Shown here in pieces: positions 52,666-61,575 of a stretch of DNA of 64,000 nt (positions within the stretch are counted from its first letter, which is position 1; every line of letters begins with the position of its first letter). A program made the translations under genes and the position numbers. Below the pieces are notes generated by a model. The model was not told where the DNA came from and ran no database searches. It was given only the letters and a program-made list of their open reading frames with translations. Origin of the DNA: a bacterium (lineage in GTDB: Bacteria > Planctomycetota > Planctomycetia > Kolteriales > Kolteriaceae); contig JAIELF010000006.1 of NCBI GenBank assembly GCA_019753235.1, positions 91,041 to 155,040 of the forward strand, in the 5' to 3' direction.

Positions 52666-53193
52666 GTGAAGCTGGAAGGAGTCATCGCGAGCGCAACCAA
52701 GAGGCTCTGGTCGCCGTTCGCTTCGAGCACGTTCGCGTACGAGCTTCGTCCTTGGCTGATCGGCGGATTGATCTTGGCGTTGCCGTTGATGTTGTTGCTC
52801 CTCGGGCCAACTCCCTGGCGAGTGATCCTAGGCTCGAAGGAGAAGTCTGCAACTCCTGTCGAGGGAGATTTCACCGAGCATTTCGTTGGAGAATTTCACG
52901 AGAGCAACAGGGCATTTCCTGATGCATCTCTCCAGATCGACATGAAACTCTTCGCCGAGGTCCACCACTCGCAGAACGAAGCCTATCGGCAACTGGTAGA
53001 TGGGCAAGAGAATCGCTACCGCGAAGCAGTGTCGAGCGTTCTCCGCGGACTTCCACCGAGAGATCTTCGCGAGCCGACCCTCACGACGTTGAAACGAAAA
53101 GTGAAGGTGGCGATGGTCTCCATCGCGGGGACGGACACCAGCCTCTTTGATGAACTGATCATTCCCGAGTTCGAAGCCTTCAAAATCAATTGA
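52666..53193 (+). CDS. FliL-like flagellar membrane protein, copy 2
   Basis: 175 residues, beginning 3 bases after copy 1. It has a longer N-terminus, a transmembrane helix at about 31-48 (LIGGLILALPLMLLLLG) and a periplasmic part paralogous to copy 1: FVGEFHESNRA, LQIDMKLFAEVHHSQ, EPTLTTLKRKVKVAM and FDELIIPEF. The shared EPTLxTLKRKx segment supports tandem duplication. The start is GTG. Function in motor assembly is inferred from the family and the neighbour flbD. Confidence 0.7.
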   Translation: MKLEGVIASATKRLWSPFASSTFAYELRPWLIGGLILALPLMLLLLGPTPWRVILGSKEKSATPVEGDFTEHFVGEFHESNRAFPDASLQIDMKLFAEVHHSQNEAYRQLVDGQENRYREAVSSVLRGLPPRDLREPTLTTLKRKVKVAMVSIAGTDTSLFDELIIPEFEAFKIN

Positions 53194-53387
53194 AAGGCCT
53201 TCTTGAATCTTCCACCCTTCACGCCGGAGCGGATCCTGCATGCGCTTTATCACGGGGCTCGCGTAGAATGACACGGATCGCGCGGCGCCGATATCGAGAG
53301 AGGCTCTAAGGCGAAGAATTCACGTTGTCGCAGCCGATGGCATGGGCTCTTTGATCGCGATGGACTGACATTTATTGCGGAACTCGA

Positions 53388-54758
53388 ATGCTGAACCCTC
53401 CGTCAAAAGATGACTTGCGCACTTGGGACAACGAGTACGTTTGGCACCCCTTCGCTCCGATGCGATCGTATCGTCAAGAGGAGCCGCCCATCATCCAATC
53501 AGGGGACGGCTTTCATCTCACCGATATCGAAGGCCGACGCTATATCGATGGTTTCTCATCCCTCTGGTGCAACGTCCACGGTCACCGCGTCCCCGAGATC
53601 GACCAAGCAATTCGCGATCAGCTTGACCAGGTTTCGCACAGCACGCTGCTCGGGCACGGACAAGTACGCTCGATCGAGCTTGCCAAACAATTGGTCGAAC
53701 TGGCTCCGCCCGGCCTGACAAAGGTCTTCTACTCCGACAGTGGTTCAACAGCGGTGGAGGTCGCTCTCAAGATTGCTTTCCAATACCAAAGGCAAAAGCC
53801 TGGCGGAAACGATCGGCGGAATCTCTTTGTCTCGATTGATCAGGCGTATCATGGGGATACGGTTGGATCGGTCAGTGTCGGTTCCATTGACGTTTTTCAT
53901 GAGGTTTACGGCCCGCTCCTCTTTCGGACGCTTCGTGTTCCCTCGCCGGTGACGTATCGATTGCCGACAGGCCACTCACCCGTGACATACCTGCGTCACT
54001 GCTATGATGAGATCGCGCGTGTGATTAAATCGCATCGTGATGAGATCGCCGCCGTCGTGATGGAACCCCTTGTTCAAGGGGCAGCCGGCATTCTCGTCCA
54101 TCCGCCTGGCTATCTCTCCTATGTCCGAGACATCACGCGAGCGAACGATCTGCTCCTTATTGCGGACGAAGTGGCCGTCGGGTTTGGCCGAACAGGGACG
54201 ATGTTTGCATGCGAACACGAAGAGGTCTCTCCCGACTTGCTGTGCCTGGGCAAGGGATTGACGGGGGGCTATCTTCCGCTGTCGGCAACGTTGGCGACCG
54301 ACGAGATTTATGACGCTTTTCTAGGGCATCCTTCCCAAGGCCGAACTTTCTTTCATGGGCATACTTTCACCGGCAATGCGCTTGGTTGCGCCGCAGCGAT
54401 CGCCTCACTGGAACTTTTTCAGAAACGATCCCTCTTGGCTCATGTCGAACACCTATCTCAGGTTTTTTCCAAGGAATTGTCTTCTTTTGGAGATCTTCCC
54501 GGCGTCGGAGAGATTCGCCAACGAGGTATCATGATGGGGATCGAATTGGTCGCGGATAAAGAGTCCAGGCAACCGCACCCGCCCGCCGATCGAGTGGGGC
54601 ACGCGGTGACGCTGCACGCGAGGAAGCGTGGTTTGATGATTCGGCCGCTGGGGGATGTGGTGGTGCTGATGCCCGCGCCGGCGATGCCATTGGATCTTGC
54701 GAGTGAGGTTTGTTCGATCACTAGAGCCAGTATCTTGGATTGGGCGATCGAATCATGA
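53388..54758 (+). CDS. bioA: Adenosylmethionine-8-amino-7-oxononanoate aminotransferase
   Basis: 456 residues. It makes 7,8-diaminononanoate from KAPA with S-adenosylmethionine as amino donor, the antepenultimate step of biotin synthesis. Landmarks are EYVWHPFAPMRSY, GRRYIDGFSSLWCNVHGH, FYSDSGSTAVEVALK, DEVAVGFGRTG and the PLP Lys in CLGKGLTGG. The aromatic residues lining the substrate pocket are typical of BioA. Its last four bases overlap the start of the histidine kinase gene (ATGA). No other biotin genes are in the window. Confidence 0.93.
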   Translation: MLNPPSKDDLRTWDNEYVWHPFAPMRSYRQEEPPIIQSGDGFHLTDIEGRRYIDGFSSLWCNVHGHRVPEIDQAIRDQLDQVSHSTLLGHGQVRSIELAKQLVELAPPGLTKVFYSDSGSTAVEVALKIAFQYQRQKPGGNDRRNLFVSIDQAYHGDTVGSVSVGSIDVFHEVYGPLLFRTLRVPSPVTYRLPTGHSPVTYLRHCYDEIARVIKSHRDEIAAVVMEPLVQGAAGILVHPPGYLSYVRDITRANDLLLIADEVAVGFGRTGTMFACEHEEVSPDLLCLGKGLTGGYLPLSATLATDEIYDAFLGHPSQGRTFFHGHTFTGNALGCAAAIASLELFQKRSLLAHVEHLSQVFSKELSSFGDLPGVGEIRQRGIMMGIELVADKESRQPHPPADRVGHAVTLHARKRGLMIRPLGDVVVLMPAPAMPLDLASEVCSITRASILDWAIES

Positions 54759-57508
54759 CACCACTTTCGACGGCGACACCTGCCGCTGCCAGCGAACTTG
54801 TTCGAACAATCTTGTCTCATTCGCCCGATCCGCTCGTCGCGGTCAGTTCTCAGGGCCTCATCCTGTTTTGGAACAAGCCTGCCAGCCAATCGCTTGGCTA
54901 TCAGCCCGATGAACTTCTGGGGCATCCCTTGCCCATCCAGATGACGGAAGCTTTTCAAGAGGCGAAGCGCTCGGCGATTCTGGGAATCGATGCTCATTGT
55001 CTGCTGGAGGGTATCCATCGATCAGGCGTCGCTGTTTCGCTCGAAGCGAAGTTGGCTGGGGCCGGCCCGGCCATTTTGCTGTCTTGGAAACTTCCCGAGA
55101 CAAGCGGCCTGCCCGATAGTGTTGCCTCGCTACGAGCGCAGCTTGAAGAGAAGTATCGAGAACTTCGCGAAGCTCGTTCGTTGATACGGGCAACTCTCGG
55201 AACGGGGCGAGAGGTAACCGTTCTGCTCAGTGCCGAGGGTGCAGTTCGCTTCATTAGCCCCAATTATGGACAGGTGAATCAGCTCCCTCCAGAGCAACTC
55301 ATCAAGGGCGACGTCACCGAGCGAATTCATCCTGATGATGCCGGTGACATTATGGAGGCGGTTCGCCTGGTGGCGGAATCACCTGGCGCGAGCATCACTC
55401 GGCAAGCCCGCGTGCTGGATGGCAATGGAAACTACATCTGGGTGGAGGCGACCGGCGTCAATCTTCTCCACGACGAAAGTATTCAAGCGATCGTCGTGAA
55501 GTCACGCAATATTGGAAGTGAGCGAGCGCTGCGCGATGCCCTTGAACGGCGCGAACAGAATCTGCGTATGGCGCTCGAATCGGCCGAGATGATCTCGTTC
55601 GATTGGAATCTGTCCGATGATTCCGTCCGCTTTTCGCATGATTTCTCGTCCTTTTTCGGTGTCAACCCAAGCGAAGGGATCACGGCTCGTCGCTATTTGA
55701 TCGCGTTTCATCCAGATGAGACCGACCGGATTCTCGCGGCGTTTGCCAATGTCAACTCGGTCGGAGGATCAGTCAACGAAGAATTCATGGGAAGCGTCCC
55801 TCTCTCGAGTGGTCAGTTTCCTCATTACCAGTTTCGCAGCCGAACTTTCTTTGCGTCTGACGGAACACCCGAGCGAGTGTTAGGCGTCGTGTCCAACATC
55901 ACCGCGCGACGGCTGGCAGAAGAGGATGTCATGTTGGCCAAGGCGCGTCTGGCGGAGGCACAAAAGCTTGCCCGGCTCGGGGCATGGGGAATGCAGTTTC
56001 ACACATATGTTGTCTGGTGGTCGGATTCGATGTACGAACTGTGCGGTATGTCCAAAGACTCATTCACCCCGACGGCCGAGTCTATTTTCGAACGACTCGA
56101 ACCAGAAGATAAGCCCCGCGTCATCGAGATGTTCTACTCTCTCTACCAAAAGGCTGAATCTGATCCTTTGATTGTTCGCTTTCGCAAACCAAACGGGGAT
56201 ATCGTTTTCTTTAACGTTCATGTTGCTGTTGAGAGAGATCGCTGGGGCAAGGTCACATCGGTCTTGGGAACGGTGCAGGACATCACTCGACAAGTCGAAG
56301 ATGAGCAAGAGAAGAATCTTTTGCGCGAGCGAGTCCAAAGGCAGCAAGAGCTCGAGAGCCTGGGGATTCTGGCGGGTGGAATCGCTCACGATTTCAACAA
56401 TCTTCTCACGCCCATTCTGGGCTACGCAAAGTTAGCCTCGGCGGCGCTTCCAGCCACTTCCTCTGTGCAAAAGTCGCTTGATGAAGTCGAGCGCGGCGTC
56501 CTCCGGGCTGCTGAATTGTGCAGACAAATGCTCGCGTATGCCGGGCGCGGACGATTCATCGTGGGGCCGCAATGCCTGAATGAAATCGCACGAGAGATGA
56601 CGCAGCTCCTCGAATCGACCATCTCGCCGCGTGCGCAGCTTCATCTCCATTTGTCGGCCACCATCCCGTCGATCGAGGCCGACGCTACCCAGGTTCGGCA
56701 AGTCGTCATGAATCTGCTGACAAACGCCTCGGACTCGTTAGGCGAAAAGGCGGGACATATTCACGTCGCGACCGGCGTCGTATATGCGACAAAGGAAATC
56801 CTTCGCAACGGTTCTCCTCCCGCCGATCTCCCCGAAGGAGAGTACGTCTTTATCGATGTTCGAGATACGGGATGCGGAATGACACGGGAAACCATCGAGC
56901 GAATCTTCGAACCGTTTTTCACCACGAAGTTTACTGGAAGAGGTCTCGGGCTCGCAGCGTGCTTGGGAATTGTCCGATCGCATTCGGGAACGATTCTCGT
57001 CGAAAGCGTCCCAGACAAGGGGAGCATGTTTCGAGTTTTGTTTCCTCCGTCGACGGCCCCCGTCCGCGAGCCGGTTCTTGAGGATTCCGACTCTGATGAT
57101 GTCGATCTAGGTCGGGCTCGCGTTTTAGTCGTCGATGACAGCGAACCGATCCGAGCGATGGCCACCAGCAGCCTGGAAGCGGCTGGTCTCGAAGTGGTCT
57201 CGGCCCAGGACGGCCTCGAAGCTCTCGAGGTGTTGCGTGAGGATTCGAGTATCGAGATGGTGGTGCTCGATCTGACGATGCCGCGATTGGGAGGTCTCGA
57301 AACACTCTCGCGGATTCACAAAGAAGGTTATCGACCTCCTATCTTGCTGATGAGTGGTTACAGCGAAGAAGAGCTCCAAGCGAGATTCGGGCATCTCGGT
57401 TTCTCGGCATTTCTGCCCAAACCGTTTCGGCCTGCTGATCTGGTGCGAACCGTTCGTCGCGTGCTTGCTGCTCACCGCGCGAGAGCTGAAAACAGAGAAT
57501 CCATCTGA
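54755..57508 (+). CDS. Hybrid sensor histidine kinase with four PAS domains and a receiver
   Basis: 917 residues, no transmembrane segment, so a cytoplasmic sensor. Four PAS-type modules occupy about 11-130, 145-260, 265-390 and 400-520. The HisKA box GGIAHDFNNLL carries phosphoacceptor His545, and HATPase motifs are NLLTNASDSL (N box), DTGCGM (G1) and GRGLGLAA (G2). The C-terminal receiver has VLVVDDSEP and phospho-Asp839 (VVLDLTMP), with Lys in FLPKPF. The signal is unknown. The start codon ATG overlaps the bioA stop, so the sensor may be co-translated with bioA. No DNA-binding output is present. Confidence 0.93.
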   Translation: MTPLSTATPAAASELVRTILSHSPDPLVAVSSQGLILFWNKPASQSLGYQPDELLGHPLPIQMTEAFQEAKRSAILGIDAHCLLEGIHRSGVAVSLEAKLAGAGPAILLSWKLPETSGLPDSVASLRAQLEEKYRELREARSLIRATLGTGREVTVLLSAEGAVRFISPNYGQVNQLPPEQLIKGDVTERIHPDDAGDIMEAVRLVAESPGASITRQARVLDGNGNYIWVEATGVNLLHDESIQAIVVKSRNIGSERALRDALERREQNLRMALESAEMISFDWNLSDDSVRFSHDFSSFFGVNPSEGITARRYLIAFHPDETDRILAAFANVNSVGGSVNEEFMGSVPLSSGQFPHYQFRSRTFFASDGTPERVLGVVSNITARRLAEEDVMLAKARLAEAQKLARLGAWGMQFHTYVVWWSDSMYELCGMSKDSFTPTAESIFERLEPEDKPRVIEMFYSLYQKAESDPLIVRFRKPNGDIVFFNVHVAVERDRWGKVTSVLGTVQDITRQVEDEQEKNLLRERVQRQQELESLGILAGGIAHDFNNLLTPILGYAKLASAALPATSSVQKSLDEVERGVLRAAELCRQMLAYAGRGRFIVGPQCLNEIAREMTQLLESTISPRAQLHLHLSATIPSIEADATQVRQVVMNLLTNASDSLGEKAGHIHVATGVVYATKEILRNGSPPADLPEGEYVFIDVRDTGCGMTRETIERIFEPFFTTKFTGRGLGLAACLGIVRSHSGTILVESVPDKGSMFRVLFPPSTAPVREPVLEDSDSDDVDLGRARVLVVDDSEPIRAMATSSLEAAGLEVVSAQDGLEALEVLREDSSIEMVVLDLTMPRLGGLETLSRIHKEGYRPPILLMSGYSEEELQARFGHLGFSAFLPKPFRPADLVRTVRRVLAAHRARAENRESI

Positions 57509-57589
57509 CCCGACGGTCGGGCCGATCGGTTTGGCGTGATCGATCCGCTTTCTCTTCTCGATCCAGCGACTCCAGTGAGGTACCGAGCG

Positions 57590-58744
57590 ATGACATCGAC
57601 GGCCCGGGCACAGGATGTGATCGTTGTAGGGGCAGGTGTCATTGGCTTGTCCATCGCTTGGCAACAAGCTCGCTTGGGCAACCCGGTGCATGTCGTCGAC
57701 CGAGCGACCTCGGGCGCGGGCGCGAGCGGCGTTCCTTGGGGCGCGCTTTGGCCGACGGCCGCCACGAAGAACGGCTTGGGGCACAGGCTTCATCGAGAGA
57801 GCCTTTGGCAATTCGAAACTTTCGTGCGCGAGCTCGAAGAGGCAAGTGGTCTTTCGATTGGGTTCAATCGACCGGGTCGGCTCGAACTCTTGAGCAATGA
57901 TTCCCGTCGGCAGGCGGCGATTCGAGAAAGCCAAGCGGCTCAGCAATATTGGCCCACCTTTTCCAATGAACCCGTGCAGCGAGTCCTCACACGAAAAGAA
58001 GCACTTGAACTCGAGCCGGCCGTCACAGTCGAAGACTGGGGCGCGCTTGCGTGTGATGCGTCGGCTTGTGTCGACACGGGGACGTTGCTCGCGGCCCTGC
58101 GGAGCAGCATCATTCGGCAAGGGGGCGTCATCGATGACGATTCGGAAGTGAGGGATTTATGGATCGACGGGAATCGCGTCTGCGGAGTGGTGACCGATCG
58201 CCCCATTCCCGCTCGGTCGGTCGTGGTTGCCGGCGGCGCCTGGACGAGTTCGATCGCGCCCGAGTTGGCCGCTTCGACGGATATCGTCCCGGTGAAGGGA
58301 GAGGTGATCATCCTTCAATCGAAAGAGAAACTCTTCTCGCGCATTCTCAAGCGAAGTCGAACGTACATGATTCCGTTGCCGGCCGGGCGTGTGTTGGTCG
58401 GATCGACCTCGTACCCTGATGCAGGCTTCGACAGCGTGCCGACCGAGGAGGGTCGCGACGCGCTCTTTGCCTCCGCGGTGTCGATGGTGCCTGCTCTTTC
58501 GTCGGCGAAAATCGAATCTCAATGGGTGGGCCATCGACCGCAATCGATCAGTAAATCTCCCTATCTCGGTGAAGTCCCAGGGACGGCGCGTCTCTACGTT
58601 GCCAGTGGGCATTTCAAAATCGGCCTGGCGATGGCACCGGTGGTCGGTCAATTGATGGGCAAAATTCTCGATGGGGAACCGATTGAACACGATCTCTCCG
58701 TATTTCAACCGGGCCGGCCCCCGCGAACTTCTTCACTCAAGTGA
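57590..58744 (+). CDS. FAD-dependent oxidoreductase (glycine oxidase/ThiO or DadA-like)
   Basis: 384 residues of the DAO superfamily. The FAD-binding motif VIVVGAGVIGLSIAWQQARLG opens the protein (about 9-29), and VVVAGGAWTSSI and VPVKGEVIILQS follow, both typical of ThiO/DadA enzymes. ASGHFKIGLAMAPVVGQLM is the C-terminal FAD segment (usually ASGHxRNGILLAP). It probably oxidises an amine or amino acid. GAGGT precedes the ATG at 57590. It overlaps the convergent ABC exporter gene by 12 bases. Substrate not assigned. Confidence 0.9.
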   Translation: MTSTARAQDVIVVGAGVIGLSIAWQQARLGNPVHVVDRATSGAGASGVPWGALWPTAATKNGLGHRLHRESLWQFETFVRELEEASGLSIGFNRPGRLELLSNDSRRQAAIRESQAAQQYWPTFSNEPVQRVLTRKEALELEPAVTVEDWGALACDASACVDTGTLLAALRSSIIRQGGVIDDDSEVRDLWIDGNRVCGVVTDRPIPARSVVVAGGAWTSSIAPELAASTDIVPVKGEVIILQSKEKLFSRILKRSRTYMIPLPAGRVLVGSTSYPDAGFDSVPTEEGRDALFASAVSMVPALSSAKIESQWVGHRPQSISKSPYLGEVPGTARLYVASGHFKIGLAMAPVVGQLMGKILDGEPIEHDLSVFQPGRPPRTSSLK

Positions 58745-60664
58745 GCCAACCAAGTCAAGCTGTTGTCGTTCGACCATATCGCGGTATCGGCTGGCCTGCG
58801 ACATGAGAACGGCGTGACTACCGACTTCAATGATTCGGCCGTCGTCAAGAACCACGATTCGGTGGGCATCGCGAACGGTGCTTAAGCGATGGGCGATAAC
58901 GATGGAGGTTCGGTCCTTCATGAGTTCGGTCAGACTCGCTTGTATCAGTTGTTCCGATTCGGAATCGAGATTGCTGGTCGCTTCGTCCAAGATGAAGAGT
59001 TTCGGATCGGCCAGGACCGCGCGGGCAATCGCGATCCGCTGTCGTTGACCGCCGCTGAGACGAACACCCCGCTCGCCGATCATCGTGTCGTATCCCGACG
59101 GCAGCTTGCTGATGAATTCATGCGCATTGGCGACACGGGCGGCATTTTCGATGTCGCTGATCTCGGCCGTGCGGGCGGCGTAAGCGATGTTATCAGCCAC
59201 CGTTCCATCGAAAAGAAAAACGTCTTGCTCGACGATCCCAAGGAATCGGCGATAAGTTTCAACATGAATGTCGCGAAGGTCGGTCGACCCGACCATGATT
59301 CGGCCCCGCGTAGGATCGTAAAAGCGGGCGAGCAGATTACATAGAGTTGTCTTGCCCGAACCGCTTCGACCGACGAGCGCCATCGTCTCGCCCGGTTGAA
59401 TCAACAGATTGATGTCCTTGAGGACTTGTTCACTGTTGCCGGGATATTGAAAAGAGACGTGTTCAACTTGAAGAGGTCCATCGAAGAGAGAAGCGCTCGC
59501 GGACTTTATACTGGGTGGACCGGGCAGTTCGCGCGGCTCGGCCAGCACGTCGAGCACGCGATCAAGCGCGGCCAAGTTGCTTTGGAACGCGGTCGCGCTC
59601 GTGGCTAAAATGGCGATCGGCTCTAGCAACATCGTCATGTAAACGAGAAACATCATGAGGTCGCCTGGCGAAAGTTTCTTGTCGAGGACTTGCCAACCGC
59701 CGTAAAGCAGAAGCGCCCCCGAAGCGGTGGGAATGATCAGATCCCAGATGATTTCGATGATTCTTTCGCTCCACCAGACGTGGATTTCTTGCCGACTCAT
59801 GAGGTGACTTTCGCCGACGAAGCGAGAGACCTCGCGCTGTTGTCGGCCAAACGCACGGACGACACGCATCCCAGCGAAGACCTCGGTCGTTTGAGCATCG
59901 ATATCTTGCCGTTGCTTTTTAATGTCGCGATAGAGTGGACGGATTCGCCGAACCCAGAGTTGATGATTCCAATAGACGATCGGCAACAACAGCAGGCAGC
60001 CGGCTAAGAGTCGGTAATCGACCCAAAGCAATACCGCCAATCCGCCGAGCAACTGCACGACTGCTCGCCACGGATTGAACAATAGATTGAAGACGAGATC
60101 ACCCACGCCGCCGGCATCTTCGCGCAGCAGACTCGACGCTCCACCTGATTTGATTTCATGAATTTTGTGCAGGGGAAGTCGTGCGGCGTGCTGGAATAGC
60201 TTTCGTCGTACGTTGACCTTTACCCGCTGCGTCAACCGAGTCGCTTTCCACCGAGCCCAGAGATGAACGAAGGTGCTCAGCGTGGATATTCCCAGCACAC
60301 TTACCGCCAGCATAATGAGCAAGTGACGCGGATCTGTGGAGATCGGCAGGATGCTTCGAATTCTGTCGGGGACCGGTTGCCCGAGCAAGACGTAATCGAT
60401 GACGAACTTGGTCGAAGCAGGAATGGCAAGGCTGAGAAATCGGCCGACCGTGAGCATGGCCAAAATCAATAGCACGATGGTGCGATGGCCATGAAGTAAT
60501 TTCAAGAATTCCCAGACCAGCTTGCGAAAGCCGCGTCCATGGCGAATCTGATCGGCAGGATCCTTGCGATCCGTTTCTTTCGAAGAGCGACGAACTTCGC
60601 GTTCCGCGAGGTACTGCGTGAAGCGGCGTCGGCTGCTGGTGCGATCATGAAAACGAAGCGTCAT
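58733..60664 (-). CDS. MsbA-like ABC exporter (fused TMD-NBD)
   Basis: 643 residues. The first ~50 residues are charged. Six transmembrane helices occupy about 60-345 (TIVLLILAMLTVGRFLSLAIP, LLIMLAVSVLGISTL and so on). The nucleotide-binding domain (about 390-630) has Walker A GRSGSGKTT, the Q-loop, signature VRLSGGQRQR, Walker B LFILDEATSNLD and the H-loop IVIAHRLST. It is one half of a homodimeric type IV exporter of lipids, peptides or drugs. A tiny gene ends 9 bases upstream of its ATG. Confidence 0.94.
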   Translation of the reverse strand: MTLRFHDRTSSRRRFTQYLAEREVRRSSKETDRKDPADQIRHGRGFRKLVWEFLKLLHGHRTIVLLILAMLTVGRFLSLAIPASTKFVIDYVLLGQPVPDRIRSILPISTDPRHLLIMLAVSVLGISTLSTFVHLWARWKATRLTQRVKVNVRRKLFQHAARLPLHKIHEIKSGGASSLLREDAGGVGDLVFNLLFNPWRAVVQLLGGLAVLLWVDYRLLAGCLLLLPIVYWNHQLWVRRIRPLYRDIKKQRQDIDAQTTEVFAGMRVVRAFGRQQREVSRFVGESHLMSRQEIHVWWSERIIEIIWDLIIPTASGALLLYGGWQVLDKKLSPGDLMMFLVYMTMLLEPIAILATSATAFQSNLAALDRVLDVLAEPRELPGPPSIKSASASLFDGPLQVEHVSFQYPGNSEQVLKDINLLIQPGETMALVGRSGSGKTTLCNLLARFYDPTRGRIMVGSTDLRDIHVETYRRFLGIVEQDVFLFDGTVADNIAYAARTAEISDIENAARVANAHEFISKLPSGYDTMIGERGVRLSGGQRQRIAIARAVLADPKLFILDEATSNLDSESEQLIQASLTELMKDRTSIVIAHRLSTVRDAHRIVVLDDGRIIEVGSHAVLMSQASRYRDMVERQQLDLVGSLE

Positions 60665-60673
60665 CTTGTTCGA

Positions 60674-60895
60674 TCACTCGTCTTGTGCCGACTCGACCCA
60701 TCCACGATGAACGTGGCCGTCGAAGTCAATATAGCGTCGCACGAGCAAGCGTGCTCGAAAGAGAAAAGAGGCGATCGTCAAACGCGAGTCGAGAAGGGGG
60801 ACACTTGGGCTGAAAATGAAACCAGGCTCCGGCAGAAGGATCGCCTCTTCAGGTTGGCCGAGCGAGGTGGTTTTCACCTGGCTTGCACCAAACAT
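60674..60895 (-). CDS. Small ORF between ferritin-like gene and ABC exporter
   Basis: 73 residues, not recognised. It starts MFGASQVKTTSLGQPEEAIL and includes LDSRLTIASFLFRARLLVRRY and GHVHRGWVESAQDE. Codons match neighbouring genes (GAG, CTC, GAC favoured). The stop is 9 bases from the exporter start, so it may be co-translated. A Shine-Dalgarno sequence is not evident. The frame continues upstream into the ferritin-like gene without family resemblance. Confidence 0.4.
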   Translation of the reverse strand: MFGASQVKTTSLGQPEEAILLPEPGFIFSPSVPLLDSRLTIASFLFRARLLVRRYIDFDGHVHRGWVESAQDE

Positions 60896-60956
60896 CAAGG
60901 GATCAAACGAGGCCGGAGCCTGCGACGGAAGCGGGCTCGACGTGAGCAGACCGGCA

Positions 60957-61415
60957 TTAGCCGACCTTGCTAGCGGACTTTTGGCCGGCACCGGTCTCCG
61001 TGCTGGCGATGATTTTGGCCCATTCCTCGGCACCGTCTTGCTCTTCGAGAAGGATGTCTTCGAGCAAGATGACAAGGGCCTTATTCCCCCACTCCTCTGC
61101 CATCGCGATGGCTTCGCTGTAGAGTTTGACGGCTCCCTCCTCGAAGGCGAGGCTGTTTTGAAGCATCTCGTCGAGTTGAATCGTCTGCTTCACCTCGGCC
61201 CGTTCCAGCGTTGGTGTTCCGCCGAGGGCGACGATTTTGTCGCCGATCTTCTTCGCGTGTCCGAGAGATTCATCCGCTCCCTCTTTGAACTCATCGGAGA
61301 AAACCGCACGCCAAGGGCCGCGAACCAGAAAATGATACTGCATGTACTGGGCAACGCCGGTCCATTCCCATCGCTGGATCTCGTTTAGCTTGCTAAGAAC
61401 GGTCGCCTTATCCAT
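60957..61415 (-). CDS. Ferritin-like / bacterioferritin-type protein
   Basis: 152 residues. A four-helix ferritin-like protein with Glu and His ligands: EIQRWEWTGVAQYMQYHFLV, EGADESLGHAKKIGDKIVALGG (E-x-x-H second-helix motif) and EEGAVKLYSEAIAMAEEWG, LLEDILLEEQDGAEEW (last-helix E-x-x-E). It may store iron or act as Dps-like protection; compare bacterioferritin, which ends in similar helices. No haem-binding Met is clear. AAAAGGAGATCGG gives a strong ribosome site. A palindrome is found about 125-145 bases upstream. Confidence 0.85.
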   Translation of the reverse strand: MDKATVLSKLNEIQRWEWTGVAQYMQYHFLVRGPWRAVFSDEFKEGADESLGHAKKIGDKIVALGGTPTLERAEVKQTIQLDEMLQNSLAFEEGAVKLYSEAIAMAEEWGNKALVILLEDILLEEQDGAEEWAKIIASTETGAGQKSASKVG

Positions 61416-61538
61416 GACCGATCTCCTTTTCACAAAACATTGTCTCGTAGTCTCTGTTGGAACGATATCGCCTTGTGGGGATCGAAACTATCGAATGATG
61501 ATGAATTCAACGATAAACAACAAACTCAGGGAAGTGGT

Positions 61539-61559
61539 TGAGATTCTGTCTCAATCTCA
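61539..61559. promoter_or_regulatory. Palindrome between cbiO-like and ferritin-like genes
   Basis: TGAGATT (61539-61545) and AATCTCA (61553-61559), a perfect 7-bp inverted repeat with a 7-base spacer. It lies about 125 bases upstream of the ferritin-like ATG and 17 bases after the CbiO-like stop. It may be a metal-responsive operator or a 3' hairpin; no T-run follows. Confidence 0.4.
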
Positions 61560-61575
61560 GCTATGAAAGGAGGCG

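Noticed and set aside
60674-61075. Longer form (133 codons) of the small ORF upstream of the ABC exporter
   Set aside because: The first 60 codons lie antisense to nothing but overlap the ferritin-like gene in another frame on the same strand, and their Ser/Pro/Lys-rich sequence looks like a shadow. Only the last 73 codons are kept.
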